Below are positions 1-5,878 of a stretch of DNA of 7,037 nucleotides, piece after piece (the first letter of the stretch is position 1; each line of letters starts with the position of its first letter). The stretch is from NCBI GenBank assembly GCA_955652215.1, contig CATPAX010000036.1:1-7037 (forward strand), written 5' to 3'. The notes beneath the pieces are model-generated. The model did not search any database and was not told the DNA's origin. It saw only the letters and a program-made list of their open reading frames with translations. This stretch comes from an uncultured Solirubrobacteraceae bacterium. Lineage in GTDB: Bacteria; Actinomycetota; Thermoleophilia; Solirubrobacterales; Solirubrobacteraceae. A program made the position numbers and the translations under genes.

Positions 1-656
1 CTCATTCCCTCGTCGATGTCCTCGCGGGAGGCAAACCCGTCTTCGTACATCCGCACCGCCGCCATCAAGTACGGGACCAGCAACATGTTGACGATGAACC
101 CCGAGCGATCTTTGGTCCGGATCGGGCGCTTGCCGATGTCGGCGGCGAACTCCTCGGCTGCCGCGACAGTCTCCTCGGCGGTGTCAAGTCCAACCACGAT
201 CTCGACCAGTCTCATCGACGGCACCGGCGAGAAGAAGTGGATGCCGATAACGCGATCAGGCCGACCTGTGGCCGACGCGAGCTGGGCGATCGGGATTGAG
301 GACGTGTTCGAGGCCAGGAACCGGGCGTCCGGCAAGCGCTCGTCGAGATCGGCGAACAGCTTCGTCTTCAGGCCCACGTCCTCGCTGACCGCCTCGATCA
401 CCGCGTCAGCGCCCTGGAGGTCCTCTGCGCGCGTCGTCACGACGACGTGATCGAGTACGGAGTCCGCTTCCTCGCGGGTCAGCTTTCCTCGCCCCACCGC
501 TCTGACGAGCGATTCGGTCATCCGTTCGCGCGAGCGGGCGAGCGGCTCCTCGCGGGGCTCGTAAAGCAGCACATGCTTGCCGGACTGCGCGGCTGCCTCT
601 GCGATACCCGAGCCCATGAAGCCCGCGCCGACGACGCCGAGCACCGAGACGCTCAT
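1..656 (-). CDS. 3-hydroxybutyryl-CoA dehydrogenase (3-hydroxyacyl-CoA dehydrogenase family), 3' end outside window
   Basis: NAD(P)-dependent oxidation of (S)-3-hydroxyacyl-CoA to 3-ketoacyl-CoA, a cytoplasmic step of short-chain beta-oxidation and butanoate-type pathways. ATG at 656-654 opens 218 codons that run off the left edge; family members are about 280-290 residues, so roughly the last 65-70 (part of the C-terminal domain) are missing. The N-terminus has a Rossmann dinucleotide loop, GxGxxG at residues 10-15 (VVGAGFMGSGI). Catalytic positions match the human short-chain enzyme in spacing by eye: Ser119 in SNTSS, His140 in GIHFFSPVP, Glu152 in LVEIV and Asn190 in GFIVN. The start codon is 1 base after the aminotransferase stop (TGACATG), so the two genes are almost certainly co-transcribed and probably translationally coupled. 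Exact chain length and direction (degradative or synthetic) cannot be told from sequence. Confidence 0.93.
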   Translation of the reverse strand, partial: MSVSVLGVVGAGFMGSGIAEAAAQSGKHVLLYEPREEPLARSRERMTESLVRAVGRGKLTREEADSVLDHVVVTTRAEDLQGADAVIEAVSEDVGLKTKLFADLDERLPDARFLASNTSSIPIAQLASATGRPDRVIGIHFFSPVPSMRLVEIVVGLDTAEETVAAAEEFAADIGKRPIRTKDRSGFIVNMLLVPYLMAAVRMYEDGFASREDIDEGM

Positions 657-657
657 G

Positions 658-2067
658 TCACCGAGCGGCGGTTCCGCTCGCAGCCGGGTGCCTGAGCGTG
701 TCTAGCGACTTTCGCAGCGAGTCAAATATCCGCTCGATCTGCTCGGGCTCGATCACGAACGCCGGGGAGATCTGCACGCCGGCCTGGCCGAGCGCCCGAG
801 TGAGCACTCCCTGCTCGCGGCAGGCGAGAACGAGCTCGGTGGCGAGGCCCTCGTTGGCCGCAACCGCATCTGCCGCCAGGTCGACGGCACACAGCAAGCC
901 GGCGACCCGTGCCTCGCCGACGAGTGGATGATCGAGCAGTCCGCGGGCCGCTTCCGCGAGCACCGGCTCCAGACGCTGCACCCGCTCGCCGAGACCCTCG
1001 GAGTCGATGATCTGCAGGTTCGCGAGGGCCGCCGCGCAGGCGCCGGCGTGCCCGGAGTAGGTATAGCCGTGACGGAACCAGCGGCCCTCCCCTTCCCAGA
1101 ACGGATCCTTGACCCGCTGTGAGGCGATCACGCCACCGAGAGGCATGTAGCCAGAGGTAACTCCCTTGGCGAACGTGATCAGATCGGGGGTGAACCCGTA
1201 GCGCTCGCAGCCAAAGCCGCATCCGAGCCGCCCGAAGCCGGAGATCACCTCGTCGGAGATCAGCAGGATCTCGTGGCGGCGGCACAACTCGGCGACGCCG
1301 GACCAGTAACCATCTGGCGGGGGCACCACTCCCCCCGCGCCGATCACCGGCTCACCGATGAACGCGCCGACGTTCTCGGGACCGATCCGCTCGAACTCGC
1401 GCTGCACCGAAGCCACCGAGTCCTCGTGCACGTGTGCGACTTCGGGGACCATGTCGCCGAACGTCTCCCGGTTAGCGGCGATCCCGGCAAGACTGGTGCC
1501 GTAGGCATGCATCCCGTGGTAGGCGCGCGGTCGGCCGACGATCACGCGCCGGTGGGGCTGACCCATCGCGCTCCAGTACGAGCGCACGAGCTTTGCGGCC
1601 GTCTCGACGGCGTCCGACCCGCCAGAGGTCAGAAACACTGCGGCATCGGGGAACGGTGCGCGCCGCGCGATCTCGCCCGCAGCCTCGAGCGTCGTGTCGG
1701 TGGTGTAAGGGCCGAAGGTCGAGTAGGCGGGCAGCCTCGTGAGCTGGCGCGCAACGGCGTCGACGATCTCGCTGCGGCCATATCCGACGTTGCAGAACCA
1801 CAGTGCCGCGGTCGCATCGAGGTATGTCCTGCCGGAGCTGTCGGTCACCTCGCAGCCGCGCCCGGACACGACCACGAACTCGCTGCGCGAGACGCTCGCC
1901 ATGTTCGCGAACGGGTGCCAGTAGGGCGTCTGAGAGCGGCCGTTGCTCGGATGTGATGACCCGTCGGGCAGGGGTTGGCCAGTGGATGAAGGCTGGTCAC
2001 TCATGGCTGATGCGGAGGCTACATCGATAAGCCGGCGGACGGCTTTCAGGCCGGTCGCGGCGCTCAC
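658..2067 (-). CDS. Class III PLP-dependent aminotransferase (omega-amino acid type)
   Basis: Moves an amino group between an omega-amino acid or amine and a keto acid such as pyruvate, using pyridoxal phosphate; cytoplasmic dimer in known relatives. The ORF is 469 codons (family about 430-460). Visible motifs: substrate-side YWHPFANM (49-56), phosphate-binding TSGGSDA (147-153), YHGMHAYG (183-190), SDEVISGFGR (271-280) with Asp272 for the pyridine nitrogen, and TFAKGVTSGYMPLGG (298-312) with Lys301 as the Schiff-base lysine. The start is uncertain: GTG at 2067 gives 469 residues, ATG at 2004 gives 448 and begins MSDQPSSTGQ. Neither has a clear Shine-Dalgarno sequence, and the first 48 residues are low-complexity and poorly diagnostic. 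It overlaps the next gene's upstream region and sits 1 base before the 3-hydroxybutyryl-CoA dehydrogenase. Substrate is not determined; beta-alanine, 4-aminobutyrate, 5-aminovalerate or a diamine are all possible. Confidence 0.93.
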   Translation of the reverse strand: MSAATGLKAVRRLIDVASASAMSDQPSSTGQPLPDGSSHPSNGRSQTPYWHPFANMASVSRSEFVVVSGRGCEVTDSSGRTYLDATAALWFCNVGYGRSEIVDAVARQLTRLPAYSTFGPYTTDTTLEAAGEIARRAPFPDAAVFLTSGGSDAVETAAKLVRSYWSAMGQPHRRVIVGRPRAYHGMHAYGTSLAGIAANRETFGDMVPEVAHVHEDSVASVQREFERIGPENVGAFIGEPVIGAGGVVPPPDGYWSGVAELCRRHEILLISDEVISGFGRLGCGFGCERYGFTPDLITFAKGVTSGYMPLGGVIASQRVKDPFWEGEGRWFRHGYTYSGHAGACAAALANLQIIDSEGLGERVQRLEPVLAEAARGLLDHPLVGEARVAGLLCAVDLAADAVAANEGLATELVLACREQGVLTRALGQAGVQISPAFVIEPEQIERIFDSLRKSLDTLRHPAASGTAAR

Positions 2068-2088
2068 GCGGTCGAGCGCGACGCGCGC

Positions 2089-2228
2089 TCACTCGCGACC
2101 GCGGGTAGAGCTCACGCCCTCCTCGGGCTCGCCCGAGCCAGCGGGCTCCTCCTCGTCTTCGGGCTCCTCCTCGGTGCAGCCTCGACCGCGGCGAGGATCA
2201 CCTTGCGCACATCGATTCGCCTACGCAT
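2089..2228 (-). pseudogene. Broken small ORF: basic/hydrophobic N-terminus and acidic tail, unrecognised
   Basis: Two bases after the SRPBCC remnant's TAG stop, an ATG at 2228-2226 opens a frame that reads MRRRIDVRKVILAAVEAA with codon use like the neighbours. It then turns into arginine-rich translation and ends at TGA 2114-2112 after 38 residues. From 2172 on, a different frame reads an acidic tail (EEEPEDEEEPAGSGEPEEGV) that ends at TGA 2091-2089. Adding one base near 2176-2172, for example a third C in GCACCGAGG, joins the two into one 46-residue protein. The acidic part contains two copies of GAGGAGGAGCCC six bases apart (2161-2172 and 2143-2154). I do not recognise the family. It could instead be a spurious frame in low-complexity sequence, but two sensible segments meeting at one point argues for a broken gene. 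Confidence 0.4.
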
Positions 2229-2230
2229 GG

Positions 2231-2830
2231 CTAGTGGCCACCAGTCGATCGCCGAGGGCCCCGCGAGCCGCCCGAGGCGCGGCCCCTCGATGCCGCCGAT
2301 CGCGCACGGCCGGAACCGGAGTGTCCTGCCGATTGTCTCCCGCGAGTACGACCGCCGGACCGCGAGGACCCGCCGCTGCGCGCGTTAGGACACGAGCTGT
2401 TGCCTGCCGTCCCGCGTAGGTCGTCAACGTTCCCGAACTCTCGGTCCTGGTCGTATCCGCGCGGATGCTTCTCGACGACTTCACCGTCCTCGATCACCCC
2501 GCGCCAGGCGCCCGGCTTGTGCTCGAGCATCTCGCTGAAAGCCTTGCAATGCAGGTCGCCGCGCGCGGCGCGCTTGACGAACCTCATTCCACGCGCGGCT
2601 TTCTCGAGCGGGCCACCTGCTCGATATCAAGGAACAGGTCGATCCTGGTCAGGCGCGGCCCGAGCTCGTGGAAGCTGACCAGCCCGGCATGGGTTATCCC
2701 GTCGGCGACGCGCCACTTGACCCGCTCGTTTGGTCGCTGCGTCTCACTCTTGGCGATGAACTCCTTGTTCTTGCCCCAGATCTTGATCGTGAACGCAACG
2801 GTCGTCTCGTCCTCCTGGGTGACCTGCCGT
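2231..2830 (-). pseudogene. SRPBCC (polyketide cyclase/dehydrase-like) gene remnant, 5'-truncated and frameshifted
   Basis: SRPBCC proteins form a helix-grip fold with a hydrophobic pocket; the role of this actinobacterial subgroup is unclear, though relatives often lie near gas-vesicle genes. Frame one, from about 2830, reads VTQEDETTVAF, IKIWGKNKEF, ETQRPNERVKW, THAGLVSFHELGPRLTR, then stops at TGA 2586-2584. The family continues in another frame: PLEKAARGMRFVKRA, GDLH, then GAWRGVIEDGEVVEKH, followed by a Ser/Arg/Gly-rich tail to TAG 2233-2231. Restoring one C to the run at 2609-2611 (GTGGCCCGCTC) joins the halves as VAPLEKAARG. The usual N-terminal part (about 45 or more residues, with the QWTxFExFPxFM-like stretch) is absent: only about 80 bases separate it from the Nudix stop and I recognise nothing there. 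The second half also starts with an ATG that overlaps the TGA (ATGA, 2587-2584), so two coupled ORFs are formally possible, but the split cuts through one domain. Confidence 0.72.
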
Positions 2831-2911
2831 CGAGCAAAGCCTCCTCCCTCATCCCGTTTTCGACCTGTGGCCTACGCGGGGCCAGGAACTGAAACCGACG
2901 CGACCGCGCGC
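2831..2911. other. Short spacer between Nudix gene and SRPBCC remnant
   Basis: Eighty-one bases downstream of the Nudix stop, where the start of the SRPBCC gene would be expected. Read on the minus strand, one frame has a TAG at 2874-2872. An adjacent frame is open through an ATG at 2852-2850 (MREEALLDG) and would join VTQEDETT if one base were added near 2826. I cannot tell whether that is a rearranged beginning of the gene. No terminator hairpin or promoter is evident. Confidence 0.35.
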
Positions 2912-3328
2912 TCAGCCCGCCTCCTCCCCGCCCTGCGCGACCCACAGCGCAAATGCCGCGATCGAGGTGGCGTCCGATAACGCCCCGGGAAGCTCGGACA
3001 GGGGCAGAGTGCGGACGGTCAGTTGCTCATCGGGATCGGGAACGCCCGGCGAGGTCTGGAGCTCACGCGCCTCGAACACCTCCACGCGCTCGGTCGAATA
3101 GGCCGGGGCAGCCCAGAAAGCCCCGAGGGCTCGCCATCGTGCGGCGCCCAGCGAGCACTCTTCGGCCAATTCGCGTGTGGCGCAGGCGAGCCCGTCTTCG
3201 CCGTCCTCGATGCACCCGGCGGGGAGCTCCACGGTCACCCCGTTTGCTCCGGGCCTGGGCTGCTCGACCACGACGAGCCCGCCCTCCACCACTGCGACGA
3301 TCACGACCGAGGGCGGATGCGCAATCAC
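2912..3328 (-). CDS. Nudix hydrolase, ADP-ribose pyrophosphatase-like
   Basis: Nudix enzymes hydrolyse nucleoside diphosphates linked to another moiety; this one resembles the ADP-ribose/nucleotide-sugar group (VEQPRPGANGVTVELPAG ahead of the box). It is 138 residues, short for ADP-ribose pyrophosphatases (often 170-210) but complete for a minimal Nudix fold. The Nudix box runs from Gly38 to Leu60: G-x5-E44-x7-R52-E-L-x-E56-E57-x-x-L, with all metal-binding acidic residues present. The usual Gly near the end of the box is Ser59. A proline at 75 (AAPAYSTERV), about 15 residues after the box, is in the place typical of ADP-ribose pyrophosphatases. The start is GTG at 3328-3326, 13 bases after the short acyl-CoA dehydrogenase stop, so it belongs to the same transcript. 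A housekeeping or cofactor clean-up role (ADP-ribose, FAD, NAD or CoA derivatives) is inference. Confidence 0.88.
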   Translation of the reverse strand: MIAHPPSVVIVAVVEGGLVVVEQPRPGANGVTVELPAGCIEDGEDGLACATRELAEECSLGAARWRALGAFWAAPAYSTERVEVFEARELQTSPGVPDPDEQLTVRTLPLSELPGALSDATSIAAFALWVAQGGEEAG

Positions 3329-3341
3329 GGGTGCCGCCGTT

Positions 3342-4319
3342 TCAACGTGCGGCGGCCCGCTCGGCGGCGAGCCGGCCGAGCGCGATCAGGTGTTGCCTTG
3401 CCCCGCCAAGCATCGCGATGTCGAGCTGAGCACGCTTGTAGAGCCAGTGAACGTCCGCCTCCCACGTGAAGCCGATACCGCCGTGCGCCTGGATCGCGCC
3501 GCCGGTCACGATCCTCCCCGCCTGGGCAGCTGCAGCGGCTGCGAGCGCAGAGGCCTCGGGCAGCCGCTCCGGGTCCGCGTCGGCCGCCCAGGCGGCGAAG
3601 TACGCGGCCGAACGAGCGCTCTCGGTGCAGAGGAGCATCTCCGCGCAACGGTGGGAGACCGCCTGGAACGACCCCACCGGCACCCCGAACTGCGTGCGCT
3701 CCTTCACGAACGCCACTGTCATGTCGAGCGCACGACGGCACACCCCGACGAGCTCTGCGGAAATCGCCGCCCGCACGCGGTGGGCCGCTCCGTCGGCGAG
3801 CGGCTCCCCTTCCCCGCCGACCGCCGCATATCGCCGCGTTGGGTCGATCGATCGCAGCGGCTCGGTCTGGGGAGCGGGAACCAGCTCCGCCTGATCACCG
3901 TCGATCGCGATCGCGACGATCGCCCTGTCCGCGTCCGCCGCCAGCTCGCGCGTGCCGATGCCGGCGCCCACGTCGCCACCGGCTAGCGCCGGTAGCCACA
4001 CCGCTCGCTGCTCGTCGTTGCCGCAGGACTGGATCACGGCCGCGGCGACCGCGGTCGAGGGCAGCGCGGTGGCGGCGCACGCGTATCCGAGCTCCTCGAG
4101 CAACACGGCAAGCTCAACCGCTCCAAGCCCCTGGCCGCCGTATTCCTCGCCCACCGCGATGCCCGGCCAGCCGAGCGCGACGATCTCGCGCCACAGCGAG
4201 TCGTCGTACTCGCCGTGCTCAGCTATCTGATGGAGCACCGAAATGGGTGCTCGTGCAGCCAGCATCTCCCTGGCAACGAGTGCGATCTCCTTCTGCTCGT
4301 CGGTCAGCTCGAATCGCAC
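3342..4319 (-). CDS. Acyl-CoA dehydrogenase, short (probably non-catalytic) subunit
   Basis: Acyl-CoA dehydrogenase-fold protein of 325 residues (single-chain family members are about 380-400). N-terminal helical domain: FELTDEQKEIALVAREML (3-20), GVEEYGGQGLG-like GEEYGGQGLG (57-66). The middle beta domain is shortened and lacks the usual FAD loop (SEPDAGSD type). The C-terminal domain keeps ERTQFGVPVGSFQAVSH (207-223) and QAHGGIGFTWEADVHWLYKRA (277-297), typical FAD/dimer contacts. By-eye alignment finds no catalytic Glu: the C-terminal position reads LGGARQH (304-310), and the alternative position in the helix before VGVC is not Glu. GTG start at 4319-4317 directly abuts the long subunit's TGA. 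Paired short/long dehydrogenases of this kind form heterotetramers in mycobacterial steroid side-chain degradation (FadE26-FadE27, FadE28-FadE29). Substrate here is unknown; bulky or branched acyl-CoAs are a reasonable guess. Confidence 0.9.
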   Translation of the reverse strand: MRFELTDEQKEIALVAREMLAARAPISVLHQIAEHGEYDDSLWREIVALGWPGIAVGEEYGGQGLGAVELAVLLEELGYACAATALPSTAVAAAVIQSCGNDEQRAVWLPALAGGDVGAGIGTRELAADADRAIVAIAIDGDQAELVPAPQTEPLRSIDPTRRYAAVGGEGEPLADGAAHRVRAAISAELVGVCRRALDMTVAFVKERTQFGVPVGSFQAVSHRCAEMLLCTESARSAAYFAAWAADADPERLPEASALAAAAAAQAGRIVTGGAIQAHGGIGFTWEADVHWLYKRAQLDIAMLGGARQHLIALGRLAAERAAAR

Positions 4320-5459
4320 TCAGCGAGCCCGTGGCAAGCCGAGCACGCGCTCGGCAACGATGTTCTTGAGCACTTCCGTGGTCCCGCCCTCGATCGAATT
4401 CCCGCGAGCGCGCAGGAGCTCGTAGGACCACTTGTCGTCTGCGCGCAGCGCACTGGGCCCCAGCAGATCGACCGCAAGCTCCGTGAGCTCCTGGTTGGTC
4501 TGTGACCACATCCACTTGATGAGCGAGCCCTCGGGCCCCGGCTGCCCGTAGCGCTCGATTGCGCTCAGGCCGCGATAGGCAGTCAGCCGCAGCAGCTCGG
4601 TGCGCAGATGCAGCTCGCCGAGGCGCTCCGCGACGCCCGGATCATCGAGCAGTCCGGCAGCCTGCGCCTCGTGCATCAGCCTGTCCAGGAACTGCCGGAG
4701 CCGGACCTGGAGGAAGAAGGCGAGACCGGCGCGTTCGTTCATCAGCGTCGTCAATGCCACTTTCCAGCCGTTACCGATCCCGCCGAGCAGATTCGCCTCC
4801 GCCACCCGCGCACCGTCGATGAACAGCTCGTTGAACTCCGACTCTCCCGTGATCTGCCGAAGCGGACGTACCTGCACGGCCTCCTGCTCCATGTCGAGCA
4901 GGAAGTAGCTGAGGCCCTTGTGCTTCGGTGCTCCGGGGTCGGTCCGCGCGAGCAGCATGCACCACTTCGAGTACTGCGCGCCGCTGGTCCACACCTTCTG
5001 CCCGGACACCAGCCAGCCATCCCCGTCCCTCACGCCGCGGGTCTTGAGGCTGGCTAGGTCGGAGCCCGCGTCCGGCTCGGAGAACCCCTGGCACCAGATC
5101 TCCTCGGCGGTCAAGATCGGCGCTAGGAAGCGATCCTTCTGCTCGGCTGTACCCCAGGTCATGATCGTCGGCCCTGCGAGCAATAGTCCAAGCACATTCG
5201 CCGGTAGCGGCGATCGGGACCGCGCGAGCTCCTCGAAGAAGATCGCCGACTCCGTGATCGTCGCTCCCCGGCCGCCGTACTCGGGCGGCCAATGGACCGC
5301 CGCCCATCCCCCGTCCGCAAGCGCTCGCTGAAACCGACGCCTCCAGGCGTAGTTCGCATCCTCATCCCCTTGGGGCTCCGGCCCTGGATCGTGGCTTGAC
5401 AGCCACCCGCGCAGCTCGTCGCGGAACGCGAGCTCGCGCTCGCTGAAGGTCAGATCCAC
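4320..5459 (-). CDS. Acyl-CoA dehydrogenase, long (catalytic) subunit
   Basis: FAD-dependent alpha,beta-dehydrogenation of an acyl-CoA, passing electrons to electron-transfer flavoprotein; cytoplasmic. At 379 residues it is full length. Visible parts: N-terminal helical domain with PPEYGGRG (58-65), FAD/substrate loop CQGFSEPDAGSDLASLKT (123-140), VSGQKVWTSGAQYSKW (151-166), RQITGESEFNELFIDGARV (201-219), and the C-terminal SIEGGTTEVLKNIVAERVLG (355-374). The catalytic base is probably Glu242 (LMNERAGL), the isovaleryl-CoA dehydrogenase-type position; at the medium-chain-type position the residue aligns with Gly of EGGT. GTG start at 5459-5457; a possible AGG-type ribosome site is weak. The gene heads the minus-strand run and its stop touches the short subunit's start, so equimolar production of the two is likely. 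Related to FadE26/FadE28-like proteins; the precise substrate is not determined. Confidence 0.94.
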   Translation of the reverse strand: MDLTFSERELAFRDELRGWLSSHDPGPEPQGDEDANYAWRRRFQRALADGGWAAVHWPPEYGGRGATITESAIFFEELARSRSPLPANVLGLLLAGPTIMTWGTAEQKDRFLAPILTAEEIWCQGFSEPDAGSDLASLKTRGVRDGDGWLVSGQKVWTSGAQYSKWCMLLARTDPGAPKHKGLSYFLLDMEQEAVQVRPLRQITGESEFNELFIDGARVAEANLLGGIGNGWKVALTTLMNERAGLAFFLQVRLRQFLDRLMHEAQAAGLLDDPGVAERLGELHLRTELLRLTAYRGLSAIERYGQPGPEGSLIKWMWSQTNQELTELAVDLLGPSALRADDKWSYELLRARGNSIEGGTTEVLKNIVAERVLGLPRAR

Positions 5460-5488
5460 TAGGCGACAGGCCTCGTGCGCACCGGACG

Positions 5489-5494
5489 ATTCTA
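5489..5494 (-). promoter_or_regulatory. Possible -10 element for the acyl-CoA dehydrogenase run
   Basis: On the minus strand this reads TAGAAT, five of six matches to the TATAAT consensus, and stands out in a very G+C-rich 66-base divergent gap. A start of transcription near 5482 would give a leader of about 22 bases before the GTG at 5459. The segment 17 bases upstream (GGGGCA) is a poor -35. This is a weak, position-based call. Confidence 0.25.
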
Positions 5495-5525
5495 TGCGCG
5501 AGCTGCGATCCTGCCCCTCGACACG

Positions 5526-5878
5526 ATGCGTCAGCTAACCGTGCTCGACCAGCAGATCCTGGCCCTCGAAGACTCGCGGCATTACGGACACGTGGGGGGT
5601 CTGGCGATCCTCGATCCGGCGACCGCGCCCGGCGGAGAGTTGACGATCCTCGGTATCCAGCGGCTGATCGCGGAGCGTCTATCACCGACGGCATGGGCCT
5701 CAACATCACTGTCATGAGCTACCGCGGCCGGCTTGCCTTCGGGATCGTCGCGGACCGCGATCAGGTTCCGGACACCTGGATGCTCGTCGAGTGGCTCGCC
5801 GAGGCGCTCGAGGAGCTTCGCTCCGGCGTGCGGCCGGCGGAGCAGGAGAACGTTGCCGGAGCACGCGAGGATGCCTGA
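5526..5878 (+). pseudogene. Internally deleted wax ester synthase/diacylglycerol acyltransferase (WS/DGAT)
   Basis: Intact WS/DGAT enzymes join acyl-CoA to a long-chain alcohol or diacylglycerol and are about 450-480 residues. Here only the ends remain. From ATG 5526 one frame reads the family N-terminus (MRQLTVLDQQILALEDSRHY, then GHVGGLAILDPATAPGG and LIAERL, about 52 residues). From about 5678-5681 a different frame reads the family C-terminus (ITDGMGLNITVMSYRGR, FGIVADRDQVPDTW, EALEEL) to TGA 5876-5878. Around 350 residues, roughly 1 kb, are missing, including the HHxxxDG active-site motif, and the join is out of frame: the N-terminal frame ends at TGA 5715-5717. An in-frame GTG at 5475 is possible, but ATG 5526 matches the family start. 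The last codons overlap the hydrolase start by 8 bases, the layout expected of the ancestral operon. The product cannot be an acyltransferase. A misassembly at 5676-5682 is the alternative. Confidence 0.85.
5858..5861 (+). promoter_or_regulatory. Ribosome binding site of the alpha/beta hydrolase
   Basis: GGAG lies 9 bases before ATG 5871, inside the end of the WS/DGAT remnant. It supports choosing ATG 5871 over the upstream in-frame start at 5733, whose extra 46 residues are Ser/Arg-rich and unlike the family. Confidence 0.5.

Noticed and set aside
1273..1956. Plus-strand open frame of 227 codons
   Set aside because: It lies entirely antisense to the aminotransferase, whose PLP motifs are unmistakable; the translation is a His/Arg/Ala-rich shadow with no domain.
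2143..2172. Repeat array from the duplicated GAGGAGGAGCCC
   Set aside because: Only two copies, and the pattern is what codons for an acidic Glu/Pro tail would give; not a CRISPR or a mobile-element repeat.
2584..2620. Programmed ribosomal frameshift in the SRPBCC gene
   Set aside because: No X-XXY-YYZ slippery heptamer is present in frame, and the family is normally encoded in one frame with an N-terminal part that is missing here.
2089..2911. Gas-vesicle gene cluster
   Set aside because: Relatives of this SRPBCC subgroup can sit in such clusters, but no GvpA, GvpF/L, GvpN, GvpK or GvpO sequence is recognisable in the window.
2465..2980. Plus-strand open frame of 171 codons over the gene-poor stretch
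   Set aside because: It is antisense to the SRPBCC remnant, which has recognisable domain motifs; the plus-strand translation shows none.
3177..3986. Plus-strand open frame of 269 codons
   Set aside because: Antisense to the Nudix and short acyl-CoA dehydrogenase genes; explained by high third-position G+C on the other strand.
5733..5870. N-terminal extension of the hydrolase from an upstream in-frame start
   Set aside because: The extra 46 residues are Ser/Arg-rich, overlap the WS/DGAT C-terminal coding frame, and a GGAG site precedes ATG 5871, which fits the family start.
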